Positions 6,481 through 15,526 of a stretch of 64,000 nt of DNA are shown here, piece after piece. The notes under the pieces were generated by a model, which did no database searches, was not told the origin of the DNA, and saw only the letters and a program-made list of their open reading frames with translations. Numbering within the stretch: position 1 is the stretch's first letter; each line of letters starts with the position of its first letter. The position numbers and the translations under genes are program-made. Origin of the DNA: SIG565 sp964607025 (GTDB lineage Bacteria > Bacillota > Clostridia > Oscillospirales > Acutalibacteraceae); NCBI GenBank assembly GCA_964607025.1, contig CAZSIL010000004.1, positions 1 to 64,000 of the forward strand. Direction: 5' to 3'.

Positions 6481-6527
6481 TAAGCAAAAAATATTTCAAC
6501 ATAATGTTTTAGGAAAAGGGGATTTTT

Positions 6528-6941
6528 ATGAGCGAGAAAAAGAAAGAAATACTGAGAACCGTAAAATTCGTGTTGTTTTCGGTAAGCGCGGGACTTATTC
6601 AGATTTTAAGTTTTACCTTGCTTGAAGAAATACTGCATTTGACTCACTGGTTATCCTACCTCGTTGCACTTATATTATCGGTGCTGTGGAATTTTACATT
6701 AAACCGCAAATTTACCTTTTGCTCGGCAAACAACGTACCGATTGCCATGCTTAAAGTGGCGGGGTTCTATCTAGTGTTCACTCCGTTATCGACATGGTGG
6801 ACGGCAGTGCTTACAGGAACAAGTGTGGGGATGAATGAATATATTGTATTGGCTTTAACAATGCTTATAAATTTTGTCACCGAGTATTTATTCCAACGAT
6901 TTGTGGTATTCGGCAAAAGCATCGATTCTGCGAAGAAATAG
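6528..6941 (+). CDS. GtrA-like membrane protein
   Basis: A 137-residue protein with four predicted membrane helices (about residues 12-33, 40-60, 75-95, 103-125) and a conserved WNFTLNRKFTF motif between helices 2 and 3, which is diagnostic of the GtrA/DPMS family. Members are thought to help move prenyl-linked sugars across the membrane for cell-surface glycosylation. AAAGGGG precedes ATG 6528. No glycosyltransferase is adjacent, so the substrate is unknown. Confidence 0.85.
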   Translation: MSEKKKEILRTVKFVLFSVSAGLIQILSFTLLEEILHLTHWLSYLVALILSVLWNFTLNRKFTFCSANNVPIAMLKVAGFYLVFTPLSTWWTAVLTGTSVGMNEYIVLALTMLINFVTEYLFQRFVVFGKSIDSAKK

Positions 6942-7011
6942 GGCAGGGTATAATAAAATAAGTCAAGAATTAGGATACTTAATAAAAAAAGTTAATTTTT
7001 TAAAAAAAGAG

Positions 7012-7040
7012 TTGACAAAAGGTTTTTATAGTGCTATACT
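7012..7040 (+). promoter_or_regulatory. Promoter of T-box operon 1
   Basis: TTGACA (7012-7017), 17 bp, TATACT (7035-7040). Confidence 0.85.
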
Positions 7041-7046
7041 CTAAAA

Positions 7047-7312
7047 CATCAAAGGCAACGACGAAGACGGCCGAAGATAAAAGTTTTCAGAGAGTCGGTG
7101 TTTGGTGCAAACCGATAACAATTATTTTCAAGAGCCCATCCCTTCCGAGCCGGAAATATGAACAACGCCCGTTTAGTAATGTTTCCCGTGATTGCTGCGT
7201 AAAGGCATAGGAATTGATAGATTCCAAGAGTGGCAGTGTTAACTGCAATTTGAGTGGTACCGCGAGTGTTTATTCACACCCGTCTCAAAGTTTTGAGACG
7301 GGTGTTTTTTAT
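7047..7312 (+). promoter_or_regulatory. T-box leader 1, probably isoleucine-specific
   Basis: The T-box core AGTGGTACCGCG is at 7253-7264 and the terminator ACACCCGTCTCAAAG...GAGACGGGTGT with a T run at 7276-7312. Stem I has the usual distal arm (AGAGAGTCGGTG...GGTGCAAACCGA). On its 3' strand, ATC (7138-7140) lies one base before CTTC, which pairs with GAAG of the 5' strand. That is the specifier position, so Ile is inferred. Uncharged tRNA would open the terminator and allow expression of the ligase downstream. Confidence 0.85.
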
Positions 7313-7342
7313 TTTAATTTTATTTTTAAGGAGGAATGAAAA

Positions 7343-9610
7343 ATGGCAGCAGTTTCGAGTGACAAACTTTTAGAGGTGGCTTTACGAATTAGGGAGATGA
7401 GAGAAATTGCCGGCATTTCCACCGAAGAAATGGCAGAAAAAACCGAGGTATCGGTTGAGGAATATAAAGATTATGAGGCAGGTAAACTTGATTTCCCGTT
7501 CAGCTTTATTCACAAATGTGCATTGAGCTTTGGGCTTGGCATTACCGATTTGCTTGAAGGCCACAGTGCGCACCTGTCGTCCTACACAGTAACCCGTAAG
7601 GGTCAGGGACAGCAAACCGCAAAGGAGAACGGCATTGAGATTCAGAACTTAGCGCCGCTCTTTCGCAAAAAGATAGCGGAGCCCTATTGGGTAAAATATG
7701 AGTTCGACCCCGAGCTTCAAAACAAGCCCATCCATTTAACCAAGCATTCGGGTCAGGAATTTGACTTTGTTATGAAGGGCAAATTAAAGGTTCAGGTTGG
7801 CGATAACGTTGAGTATCTTGAAGAAGGCGACAGTATCTACTATAACTCTTCAACACCACACGGTATGATAGCAGTGGACGGTGAAGACTGTTTGTTTGTA
7901 GCGGTAGTTCTGCCTGGTGAAGATATTAAGGAACCCGAACTTCGCCGTACTCTTATCTCAGGAGGTACAGTTAAATCAGAAACCGCGGCAGATAAATTTA
8001 TCAAAACTACGGTGGATGAAAACGGACTGCTTAAGACAATTGATTTTGTAAACGAAGACAAGTTCAATTTCGGCTTTGACGTTGTTGATGAAATCGCAAA
8101 TAAAGACCCCCAAAAGACCGCTATGATTCACATAGCGAACGATAAAACCGAGCGCGTGTTTACATTTAAGGATATGAAACAAGCATCCAACCGTTGCGCT
8201 AATTACTTTAAGTCACTTGGCATCAAAAAGGGCGATAAGGTAATGCTGATACTCAAACGCCACTATCAGTTCTGGTTTGCTATCGTAGCACTCCACAAAC
8301 TCGGTGCCGTTGCTATCCCTGCTACAAACCTTTTGCAAGAGCACGACCTTGACTACCGCTTTAATACCGCGGGTGTCAGTGCAATCGTTTGTACAGCAGA
8401 CGGTGACGTTGCAAATCAGGTCGATTTGGCTGAGAAAAACAGTCCCACACTTAAAACCAAAATTATGGTTGGCGGAGAAAAGGACGGTTGGCATAATTTC
8501 GATGAAGAATATTCGCTTTACAGCACTCATTTTGAGCGCACCGAAGATACCGCTTGCGGTGATGATACAATGCTGATGTTCTTCACATCGGGTACAACAG
8601 GATATCCCAAAATTGCCGAGCACAGTTATAAATATGCACTCGGTCACTATATAACCGCTAAATACTGGCACGGTGTTTATGCCGACGGTCTCCACTTTAC
8701 CATCTCCGAAACAGGTTGGGGTAAAGCACTCTGGGGTAAACTTTATGGCCAGTGGTTATGCGAAGGCGCAGTATTTACCTACGACTTTGATAAGTTCAGC
8801 GCTGCAGATATACTGCCTATGTTCAAAAAGTATAATATCACCACCTTCTGCGCACCGCCTACAATGTTACGTATGATGGTTAAGGAGGATATCTCAAGGT
8901 ATGATTTATCATCCATCAAGCATATGACAACCGCGGGCGAAGCGTTGAATCCTGAAGTTTACAAGCAATTTGAAAAAGCAACGGGACTTAAAATTATGGA
9001 GGGCTTCGGTCAAACCGAGTTAACACTTGTAATTGCTAACCTTATGGGCGATACACATAAGCTCGGCTCAATGGGTAAACCCGTACCGCTTTACGACGTT
9101 GATATACTCGATTTGGACGGCAACCCCGTAGCCGACGGTGAGACGGGAGAAATCGTTGTAAAAACCAGCGATAAAGTACCGTGTGGACTCTTTAAAGGTT
9201 ACTACGGCAATCAGGAAAAGACCGATGAAGTATGGCATGATGGCTACTACCACACAGGCGATACCGCTTGGCGCGATGAAGACGGATTTTATTGGTACGT
9301 TGGTCGCGTGGATGACGTTATCAAGTCCTCGGGCTACCGCATAGGACCGTTCGAAATTGAGAGTGTAATTATGGAATTGCCTTACGTACTCGAGTGTGGT
9401 GTTTCGGCTGCTCCCGATGAAGTAAGGGGTCAGGTTGTTAAAGCGAGTATCGTGCTTGTAAAAGGCACAGAACCCACCGATGCACTCAAGAAGGAAATTC
9501 AGGATTACGTTAAGAGCCATACGGCGCCTTATAAGTATCCGCGTATAGTTGAATTCAAAACCGAATTGCCCAAGACAATAAGCGGAAAAATTCAACGAAA
9601 TAAACTTTAA
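7343..9610 (+). CDS. HTH-cupin-acyl-CoA ligase fusion, copy 1
   Basis: A 755-residue three-part protein. Residues 10-72 are an XRE-type helix-turn-helix, about 115-192 a cupin (HSGQEFDFVMKG, GDSIYYNSSTPHGM), and about 245-755 an AMP-forming ligase of the ACSM (medium/short-chain acyl-CoA) type. Ligase motifs are FFTSGTTGYPKIAEH, GFGQTEL, GYYHTGDTAWRDEDG and the catalytic-lysine tail PKTISGKIQRNKL. It should make acyl-CoA plus AMP and PPi from a small carboxylic acid. The T-box and the downstream oxidoreductase and aminotransferase point to a branched acid; 2-methylbutyrate is my inference from the Ile specifier. No terminator separates it from T-box 2. Confidence 0.85.
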   Translation: MAAVSSDKLLEVALRIREMREIAGISTEEMAEKTEVSVEEYKDYEAGKLDFPFSFIHKCALSFGLGITDLLEGHSAHLSSYTVTRKGQGQQTAKENGIEIQNLAPLFRKKIAEPYWVKYEFDPELQNKPIHLTKHSGQEFDFVMKGKLKVQVGDNVEYLEEGDSIYYNSSTPHGMIAVDGEDCLFVAVVLPGEDIKEPELRRTLISGGTVKSETAADKFIKTTVDENGLLKTIDFVNEDKFNFGFDVVDEIANKDPQKTAMIHIANDKTERVFTFKDMKQASNRCANYFKSLGIKKGDKVMLILKRHYQFWFAIVALHKLGAVAIPATNLLQEHDLDYRFNTAGVSAIVCTADGDVANQVDLAEKNSPTLKTKIMVGGEKDGWHNFDEEYSLYSTHFERTEDTACGDDTMLMFFTSGTTGYPKIAEHSYKYALGHYITAKYWHGVYADGLHFTISETGWGKALWGKLYGQWLCEGAVFTYDFDKFSAADILPMFKKYNITTFCAPPTMLRMMVKEDISRYDLSSIKHMTTAGEALNPEVYKQFEKATGLKIMEGFGQTELTLVIANLMGDTHKLGSMGKPVPLYDVDILDLDGNPVADGETGEIVVKTSDKVPCGLFKGYYGNQEKTDEVWHDGYYHTGDTAWRDEDGFYWYVGRVDDVIKSSGYRIGPFEIESVIMELPYVLECGVSAAPDEVRGQVVKASIVLVKGTEPTDALKKEIQDYVKSHTAPYKYPRIVEFKTELPKTISGKIQRNKL

Positions 9611-9625
9611 TATTACCCAAAAAAC

Positions 9626-9654
9626 TTGACAAAAGACAAAAGTTGTGATAACCT
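9626..9654 (+). promoter_or_regulatory. Promoter of T-box operon 2
   Basis: A strong -35 TTGACA (9626-9631) and, 17 bp on, a weak -10 TAACCT (9649-9654). It is less certain than the promoters of T-boxes 1 and 3. Confidence 0.55.
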
Positions 9655-9673
9655 AATATGTATCAAATTAATA

Positions 9674-9948
9674 AAGGCGACGACGAAGAGTAGGTCGGTA
9701 GCGAGTGATTCAGAGAAGCAGCGGTTGGTGTAAGCTGTCGAAGCCGTTCCGATTTTTGTAACTTTCGAGCCGCGGGGAAGAAAACGGTAAAGTGAGTAGA
9801 CCCCCGCCGTGATTGCTGCGTAAAGGCATAGGAATTGATAGATTCCAAGAGTGGCAGTATGTGTTACTGCAATTTGAGTGGTACCGCGGGTATTTAATAA
9901 ATTAAATGCTCGTCTCAAAGTCAGTACTTTGGGGCGAGTATTTTTATT
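9674..9948 (+). promoter_or_regulatory. T-box leader 2, probably valine-specific
   Basis: Core AGTGGTACCGCG at 9877-9888. The terminator stem TGCTCGTCTCAAAGT / ACTTTGGGGCGAGTA with TTTTT is at about 9907-9948. The triplet GTA (9758-9760) occupies the same place, one base before CTTTC, as ATC does in T-box 1, so Val is inferred. A 52-bp block (7186-7237 in T-box 1) recurs exactly here, showing that the leader and the ligase were duplicated together. Confidence 0.85.
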
Positions 9949-9976
9949 CCCCCCAAAAAACGACGGAGGAAGTATT

Positions 9977-12262
9977 ATGTCAAAAACAACGGGACTTGAT
10001 TTTAAAATCAAGGAAATGTCGGCTCGTATTAAGGAACTGCGCGAAATTGAAAATTTGAGCATAGAGCAGATGGCGGAGAAAACAGGTGTTACCGTCGCAG
10101 AATACCTAGCTTGTGAAAACGGTGAGCGAGATTTGAATTTCGCTTTTATCTACCGTTGCGCAAAAGTGTTCAACGTAAATGTGACTGATATTATCGAAGG
10201 TCAAAGCCCCACACTGCGTTCCTACACAGTTACTCGTCGCGGCAACGGTCAAAGAATCGAAAAAGCGCACGGCATGACCTACTATAACTTAGCCGCTGCA
10301 TTTAAAAACCGTATTGCCGAGCCGCTTTATGTTTGCAGCACTTATGATGAAGATGCGCAACATAAGGATATCGAGCTTACAAGCCACGCAGGACAAGAGT
10401 GCGATATTATCATTAAAGGTCATTTAAAAGTACAGGTTGGTGAGCATACCGAAATTTTAGGTCCTGGGGACAGTATTTATTACAACTCTTCAACTCCTCA
10501 CGGTATGATAGCCGTAAACGGCAGTGACTGTTTCTTCTATGCTATCGTGCTTAACCCCACAGGTGAGCCGATACCTGAGCTTACCACTGTCAAGAAAACG
10601 ATTACACGCGAAATCAAAAAAGATGATCAGGATAGAATCTATAAAAAATACATAGATATTATCGAAAACGAAAACGGGACACCCACAAATATTACCTTCA
10701 AAAATGTTGATAAGTTCAATTTTGGCTTTGATCTTGTTGACGCTCTTGCCGAAAAGGATTCGACAAAACTTGCAATGCTTCATATAAGCAAAGATAAGAT
10801 AGAGCGTCGCTTTACATTTAAGGATATTAAAAAGGCATCTAACCGATGCGCTAACTACTTTAAATCTATCGGCATCAAAAAAGGCGATAAGGTAATGCTG
10901 GTTCTTAAACGTCATTACCAGTTCTGGTTTGCAATGATAGGTCTCAATAAACTCGGAGCTATTGCAATTCCTGCAACCAATCAGCTTGTTGAACACGATT
11001 TTGAGTATCGCTTTAATAGTGCAGGTGTTAGCGCTATAATCTGTACTGCCGACGGCGATACTTCAAATCAGGTTGATTTGGCGGCAAAAAACAGTCCCAC
11101 ACTTAAAACCAAAATTATGGTTGGCGGCAGTCGTGACGGTTGGCGCAACTTCGACGAAGAATATAGTATGTATAGCACCATTTTTGAGCGTACTGAAGAT
11201 ACCGCTTGCGGCGATGACCCAATGCTTATGTTTTTTACATCGGGCACTTCTGGTTATCCGAAAATTGCGGCACACAACCATAAATATCCTTTGGGACATT
11301 TCCACACCGCAAAATATTGGCACACAGTTGACCCTGACGGTCTTCACTTTACCATATCCGATACGGGATGGGCAAAGTCAATGTGGGGTAAACTTTATGG
11401 TCAATGGCTTTGCGAAGCGGCAACCTTTGTTTATGACTTTGACCGTTTTGATGCCGCTGACATTTTGCCTATGTTTGCAAAATACAAAATAACAACCTTC
11501 TGCGCACCGCCCACAATGCTTAGAATGATGGTGAAACAAGATATTTCGAAATACGATTTTTCATCGGTTAAACATATGACTACAGCGGGCGAAGCACTAA
11601 ATCCCGAAGTTTACCGTCAGTTTGAAAAAGCAACGGGGCTTCAGATTCTTGAAGGATTCGGTCAGACCGAAAGCACGATGATTATCGGTAATATGCTCGG
11701 CGCTTCCCATAAAATCGGCTCAATGGGTAAACCCGCCCCCATTTATAAGGTTGATATATTAACACCCGACGGCCGCTCAGCTGCAGTCGGTGAAACGGGC
11801 GAAATCGTTGTAGATATAAGCGAGGGTAATCCATGTGGCTTGTTTACAGGTTATTATGGTGATGAGCAAAAAACTAAGGAAGTACGTTACGACGGATATT
11901 ATCATACGGGAGATACCGCTTGGCGCGATGAAGACGGATTTTATTGGTACGTTGGTCGCGTGGATGACGTTATCAAGTCCTCGGGCTACCGCATAGGACC
12001 GTTCGAGATAGAAAGCGTAATTATGGAATTACCTTATGTACTTGAGTGCGGTGTATCGGCGGCCCCCGATGAAGTAAGGGGACAGGTGGTTAAAGCGAGT
12101 ATCGTACTGGTTGGCGGCACCGAACCTACCGAAGAATTAAAGAAGGAAATTCAAGAGTACGTTAAGGCGAAAACCGCGCCCTATAAGTATCCGAGAATTG
12201 TTGTATTCCGCGACTCATTACCAAAAACAGTTAGTGGAAAAATACAGCGTAATAAGTTATAA
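9977..12262 (+). CDS. HTH-cupin-acyl-CoA ligase fusion, copy 2
   Basis: Paralogue of the preceding ligase, 761 residues, same order: XRE-type HTH (about 14-80), cupin (about 120-200, HAGQECDIIIKG, GDSIYYNSSTPHGM), AMP-forming ligase (about 260-761) with FFTSGTSGYPKIAAH, GFGQTEST, GYYHTGDTAWRDEDG and PKTVSGKIQRNKL. ATG 9977 follows GGAGGA; the frame is open further upstream only through the T-box. It heads the operon with the oxidoreductase and aminotransferase. With a Val T-box the likely substrate is isobutyrate, an inference. A 95-bp tract is identical to copy 1. Confidence 0.85.
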   Translation: MSKTTGLDFKIKEMSARIKELREIENLSIEQMAEKTGVTVAEYLACENGERDLNFAFIYRCAKVFNVNVTDIIEGQSPTLRSYTVTRRGNGQRIEKAHGMTYYNLAAAFKNRIAEPLYVCSTYDEDAQHKDIELTSHAGQECDIIIKGHLKVQVGEHTEILGPGDSIYYNSSTPHGMIAVNGSDCFFYAIVLNPTGEPIPELTTVKKTITREIKKDDQDRIYKKYIDIIENENGTPTNITFKNVDKFNFGFDLVDALAEKDSTKLAMLHISKDKIERRFTFKDIKKASNRCANYFKSIGIKKGDKVMLVLKRHYQFWFAMIGLNKLGAIAIPATNQLVEHDFEYRFNSAGVSAIICTADGDTSNQVDLAAKNSPTLKTKIMVGGSRDGWRNFDEEYSMYSTIFERTEDTACGDDPMLMFFTSGTSGYPKIAAHNHKYPLGHFHTAKYWHTVDPDGLHFTISDTGWAKSMWGKLYGQWLCEAATFVYDFDRFDAADILPMFAKYKITTFCAPPTMLRMMVKQDISKYDFSSVKHMTTAGEALNPEVYRQFEKATGLQILEGFGQTESTMIIGNMLGASHKIGSMGKPAPIYKVDILTPDGRSAAVGETGEIVVDISEGNPCGLFTGYYGDEQKTKEVRYDGYYHTGDTAWRDEDGFYWYVGRVDDVIKSSGYRIGPFEIESVIMELPYVLECGVSAAPDEVRGQVVKASIVLVGGTEPTEELKKEIQEYVKAKTAPYKYPRIVVFRDSLPKTVSGKIQRNKL

Positions 12263-12930
12263 TGATTATGATGGATAAAAGATTATATATTATTTGTGGG
12301 CACTATGGCTCAGGCAAAACCAACGTTGCTCTAAACCTTGCATTTCACCTTAAAAAAAGTCATAAAAATGTTGCGATAGCAGATTTGGATATCGTAAATC
12401 CGTATTTTCGCACAAAGGATAGCGCTGACGAATTAGCGGCGGCAGATATTGGGCTTATTTGCAGTGAATATGCAGGAAGTAACGTTGATATACCCGCTTT
12501 ACCACAGGATATGTATGCTATAACCGATAAATTGGATACAAAATATATCCTTGATATCGGTGGGGATGACCGCGGCGCATTAGCGCTTGGCCGAATAGCC
12601 CCCAAAATAAAGGAAGAAAACAATTATGAAATGCTTTTAACGGTAAACTGTTTCAGACCCTTGACTCGTGATACCGCATCGGTTTTAGAAGTGATAAGCG
12701 AGATCGAGTATGCTGCAAAAATCAAATTTACCGGTATTATAAACAATTCGAATTTGGGCGAGGAAACAACGGCGGAGAATGTGTTGTCTTCTGTCAAGTA
12801 CGCCAAAGAAATATCTAAAGCAACAGCCCTTCCAATTATCTTAACGGCGGTAGATGAACGCCTTTTTGATAAATTAAATGGAAAAATAGAAAACGTTTTT
12901 CCGCTTAAACTTCAAGAGAAAATTAAGTGA
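12262..12930 (+). CDS. P-loop ATPase of the MinD/CooC-like superfamily
   Basis: A 222-residue protein starting at ATG 12262, which overlaps the ligase stop codon (TAATG), so translation is coupled. The deviant Walker A GHYGSGKTNVA, then ADLDIVNPYFRTKD and DIGGDDRG, place it with SIMIBI-class ATPases such as CooC or CobQ/MinD-like maturation proteins. Set between an acyl-CoA ligase and an iron-sulfur oxidoreductase, it may help assemble or insert a metal centre, but that is inference; it could also be a chaperone-like regulator. Confidence 0.7.
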   Translation: MIMMDKRLYIICGHYGSGKTNVALNLAFHLKKSHKNVAIADLDIVNPYFRTKDSADELAAADIGLICSEYAGSNVDIPALPQDMYAITDKLDTKYILDIGGDDRGALALGRIAPKIKEENNYEMLLTVNCFRPLTRDTASVLEVISEIEYAAKIKFTGIINNSNLGEETTAENVLSSVKYAKEISKATALPIILTAVDERLFDKLNGKIENVFPLKLQEKIK

Positions 12931-12945
12931 TATGGAGATGAAACA

Positions 12946-13152
12946 ATGGCAAAACTAACATTTAAAACCGACAAATGCAAGGGGTGCGGTCTTTGTGTTG
13001 ACGTATGCCCCAAACAAGTTTTAAAACTTGCTGAAGACAAAATCAATGCGAAGGGGCATCACCCCGTAGAAGCAGTAAATGAAGATGCTTGCATCGGCTG
13101 TGCTTTTTGTGCAACGATGTGTCCCGACTGTATTATAAAGGTTGAAAGGTAG
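12946..13152 (+). CDS. 2 x 4Fe-4S ferredoxin subunit of 2-oxoacid oxidoreductase
   Basis: A 68-residue ferredoxin with two clusters, CKGCGLCVDVCP and CIGCAFCATMCPDC, the delta-type subunit of 2-oxoacid:ferredoxin oxidoreductases. It relays electrons between external ferredoxin and the catalytic subunits. ATG 12946 follows GGAGATG. Its stop overlaps or abuts the next subunit. Confidence 0.88.
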   Translation: MAKLTFKTDKCKGCGLCVDVCPKQVLKLAEDKINAKGHHPVEAVNEDACIGCAFCATMCPDCIIKVER

Positions 13153-13160
13153 TGAGTATA

Positions 13161-14228
13161 GTGGCAGATAAAGTTTTAATGAAGGGTAATGAAGCGATAG
13201 CAGAAGCGGCTATAATTGCAGGATGTCGCCATTATTTCGGCTATCCTATAACCCCTCAAACAGAAATTGCGGCATATATGGCAAAACGTATGCCAAAAAT
13301 CGGCGGTTGTTTCCTACAAGCAGAAAGTGAAATCGCCGCTATTAATATGGTTTACGGCGTAGCGTCCACAGGTCTAAGGGTTATGACGTCGTCTTCGAGT
13401 CCGGGTGTATCTTTGAAGGGTGAAGGTTTGTCTTACCTTGCAGGTTCCGATTTACCGTCGCTTATCGTTAACGTACAGCGCGGAGGACCGGGCCTTGGTG
13501 GTATTCAGCCCTCCCAGTCCGATTATTTCCAAGCAACTAAAAGCGGCGGACATGGTGACTTCCGTATGATAGTTTTAGCTCCGTCCTCGGTTCAGGAAAT
13601 GGCGGATTTGACCGTCAAAGGTTTTGAACTTGCTGATAAATACCGTATGACCAGTATGATTTTAGCCGACGGTACTATGGGACAAATGATGGAACCCGTA
13701 TCGTTAGACTACGATATCAAACCAGCACCCGAAAAACCGTGGGCAACAACGGGTACTAAGATGGCAAGACCTCACAATATTGTAAACTCCTTATCTCTCG
13801 TTCCTGATGAACTCGAAGAATTAAACTTTGCACGTTTTGAGCGTTATAAAAAAGTGGAAGAAAACGAAACAATGTGGGAAGAGTATATGATGGAGGATGC
13901 CGAAATTTGTATTGCGGCATTCGGTATTGCAGCGCGTGTTGCTAAAAATGCAATAAACGAGGCAAGAAATCAGGGCATTAAAGTTGGACTTATCCGTCCT
14001 ATTACCTTGTGGCCGTTCCCCAATAAGCCGTTTAAGGCGGCGGCAGATAAATGCAAGGCATTTATCTCGGTTGAGCTTTCTATGGGACAAATGATTGAAG
14101 ATGTGCGTCTTGCAACCGAGTGTAAAGCACCTGTTACGCTTTGCAATAGGGCAGGCGGTATGATTCCATCACCTGAGCAGGTTCTCGAAGAAATTATTAA
14201 AACAGCAGAAAGGATAGGTGCGAAATAA
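13161..14228 (+). CDS. vorB: 2-oxoacid:ferredoxin oxidoreductase alpha subunit (VorB type)
   Basis: About 355 residues. Starts MADKVLMKGNEAIAEAA, typical of alpha subunits of branched-chain 2-oxoacid (VOR) enzymes, and has YPITPQTEI and GPGLGGIQPSQSDYF. GTG 13161 is preferred; GTG 13152 overlapping the ferredoxin stop is possible. VOR enzymes interconvert a 2-oxo acid plus CoA with acyl-CoA plus CO2 and reduced ferredoxin. Beside acyl-CoA ligases and an aminotransferase, under amino-acid-sensing T-boxes, the reaction probably runs in the carboxylating direction. Confidence 0.88.
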   Translation: MADKVLMKGNEAIAEAAIIAGCRHYFGYPITPQTEIAAYMAKRMPKIGGCFLQAESEIAAINMVYGVASTGLRVMTSSSSPGVSLKGEGLSYLAGSDLPSLIVNVQRGGPGLGGIQPSQSDYFQATKSGGHGDFRMIVLAPSSVQEMADLTVKGFELADKYRMTSMILADGTMGQMMEPVSLDYDIKPAPEKPWATTGTKMARPHNIVNSLSLVPDELEELNFARFERYKKVEENETMWEEYMMEDAEICIAAFGIAARVAKNAINEARNQGIKVGLIRPITLWPFPNKPFKAAADKCKAFISVELSMGQMIEDVRLATECKAPVTLCNRAGGMIPSPEQVLEEIIKTAERIGAK

Positions 14229-14980
14229 TGGTAGTATTTGATAAACCCCACGCGTTAGCCGATGTGCCACTGCATTATTGTCCGGGTTGTACCCACGGTA
14301 TTGTACACCGTTTGGTAGCCGAGGTTATTGATGAACTCGGTATTGAAGGCAAAACAATAGGTATCGCTCCCGTTGGATGCTCTGTTATGGCGTACAACTA
14401 TTTTAACTGCGATATGATAGAAGCGGCTCACGGCCGCGCACCTGCCGTTGCTACTGGTGTAAAACGTGCCGACCCCGAAAACCATATAGTATTTACATAT
14501 CAGGGTGACGGTGACTTAGCATCAATCGGTATGGCTGAAACAGTGCACTCGGCGGCAAGAAATGAAAATATAACGGTTATATTCATAAACAATGCAATTT
14601 ATGGTATGACGGGCGGACAAATGGCACCAACGTCTTTGCCCGGTCAGATAACACAAACTTCCCCCTATGGACGTGACGTTAATCACTGCGGTTATCCTGT
14701 TAAGGTAAGTGAAATGTTATCTACGCTTGATGGTCCTGAGTATATTGAGCGTGTAGCCGTAAATAATGTTAAAAATGTTAAAAATGCTAAAAAAGCAATT
14801 AAAAAGGCATTCCAGAATCAGATTGACGGCAAGGGCTTTTCGCTTGTTGAAGTTATTTCAAGCTGTCCTACAAACTGGGGTATGACACCAAAAGCCGCAC
14901 TCGAATGGATAGATGAAAAAATGATTCCTTATTATCCCTTGGGCGTTTATAAAGACCGAACAGCAAAGGAGGAAAAGTAA
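14228..14980 (+). CDS. 2-oxoacid:ferredoxin oxidoreductase beta subunit (TPP-binding)
   Basis: 250 residues with HYCPGCTHGI at the N terminus, the GDGDLASIG thiamine-diphosphate motif and NNAIYGMTGGQMAPTS, which are standard for beta subunits of this family. It binds TPP and forms the active site with the alpha subunit. ATG overlaps the alpha stop (TAATG), as does its own stop with the gamma subunit, so the three are translated in step. Confidence 0.9.
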   Translation: MVVFDKPHALADVPLHYCPGCTHGIVHRLVAEVIDELGIEGKTIGIAPVGCSVMAYNYFNCDMIEAAHGRAPAVATGVKRADPENHIVFTYQGDGDLASIGMAETVHSAARNENITVIFINNAIYGMTGGQMAPTSLPGQITQTSPYGRDVNHCGYPVKVSEMLSTLDGPEYIERVAVNNVKNVKNAKKAIKKAFQNQIDGKGFSLVEVISSCPTNWGMTPKAALEWIDEKMIPYYPLGVYKDRTAKEEK

Positions 14981-15513
14981 TGAAAACAACTAATTTTCTT
15001 TTTGCCGGTTTCGGCGGTCAGGGTATACTTTTCTCGGGTAAGTTCTTGGCATATAAAGGTCTTACCGAAGATAAGCAGGTAAGTTGGTTGCCGTCCTACG
15101 GTCCCGAAATGCGCGGAGGCACAGCTAGTTGCTCGGTTATCGTTAGCGATACGCCCGTCGGCTCTCCGATCGTTTCAAAACCCGATGTTTTGATTGCGAT
15201 GAATTTACCGTCTCTCGATAAATATGAAGACAGTGTAGTACCGGGCGGTATGATTTTTGTAGACTCAACACTTATTGAGCGCAAGGTAAAGAGGGATGAC
15301 GTAACAGTTTACTACATCCCCGCAACGCGCCTCGCCAGTGAAAATAAAACACCAACACTTGCTAATATGATTATTGTAGGTAAGGTACTCGCAGCTCTTG
15401 GTGAGTTTGATGAAGAAAAGGTAACTAACGCGCTTAAAAAGGTTATTTCTGCAAAACGCGCAGATATGCTTGATACTAACTTAAACGTAATGCGTTTAGG
15501 CGCAGAGTATTAA
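14980..15513 (+). CDS. 2-oxoacid:ferredoxin oxidoreductase gamma subunit
   Basis: 177 residues with FAGFGGQGILFSG near the N terminus and SYGPEMRGGTASCSV, the signature of the gamma (CoA-interacting) subunit. Length is normal for a separate gamma chain. It completes an alpha-beta-gamma-delta enzyme encoded in the order delta, alpha, beta, gamma. Confidence 0.9.
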   Translation: MKTTNFLFAGFGGQGILFSGKFLAYKGLTEDKQVSWLPSYGPEMRGGTASCSVIVSDTPVGSPIVSKPDVLIAMNLPSLDKYEDSVVPGGMIFVDSTLIERKVKRDDVTVYYIPATRLASENKTPTLANMIIVGKVLAALGEFDEEKVTNALKKVISAKRADMLDTNLNVMRLGAEY

Positions 15514-15526
15514 AGGAGTGATAACA

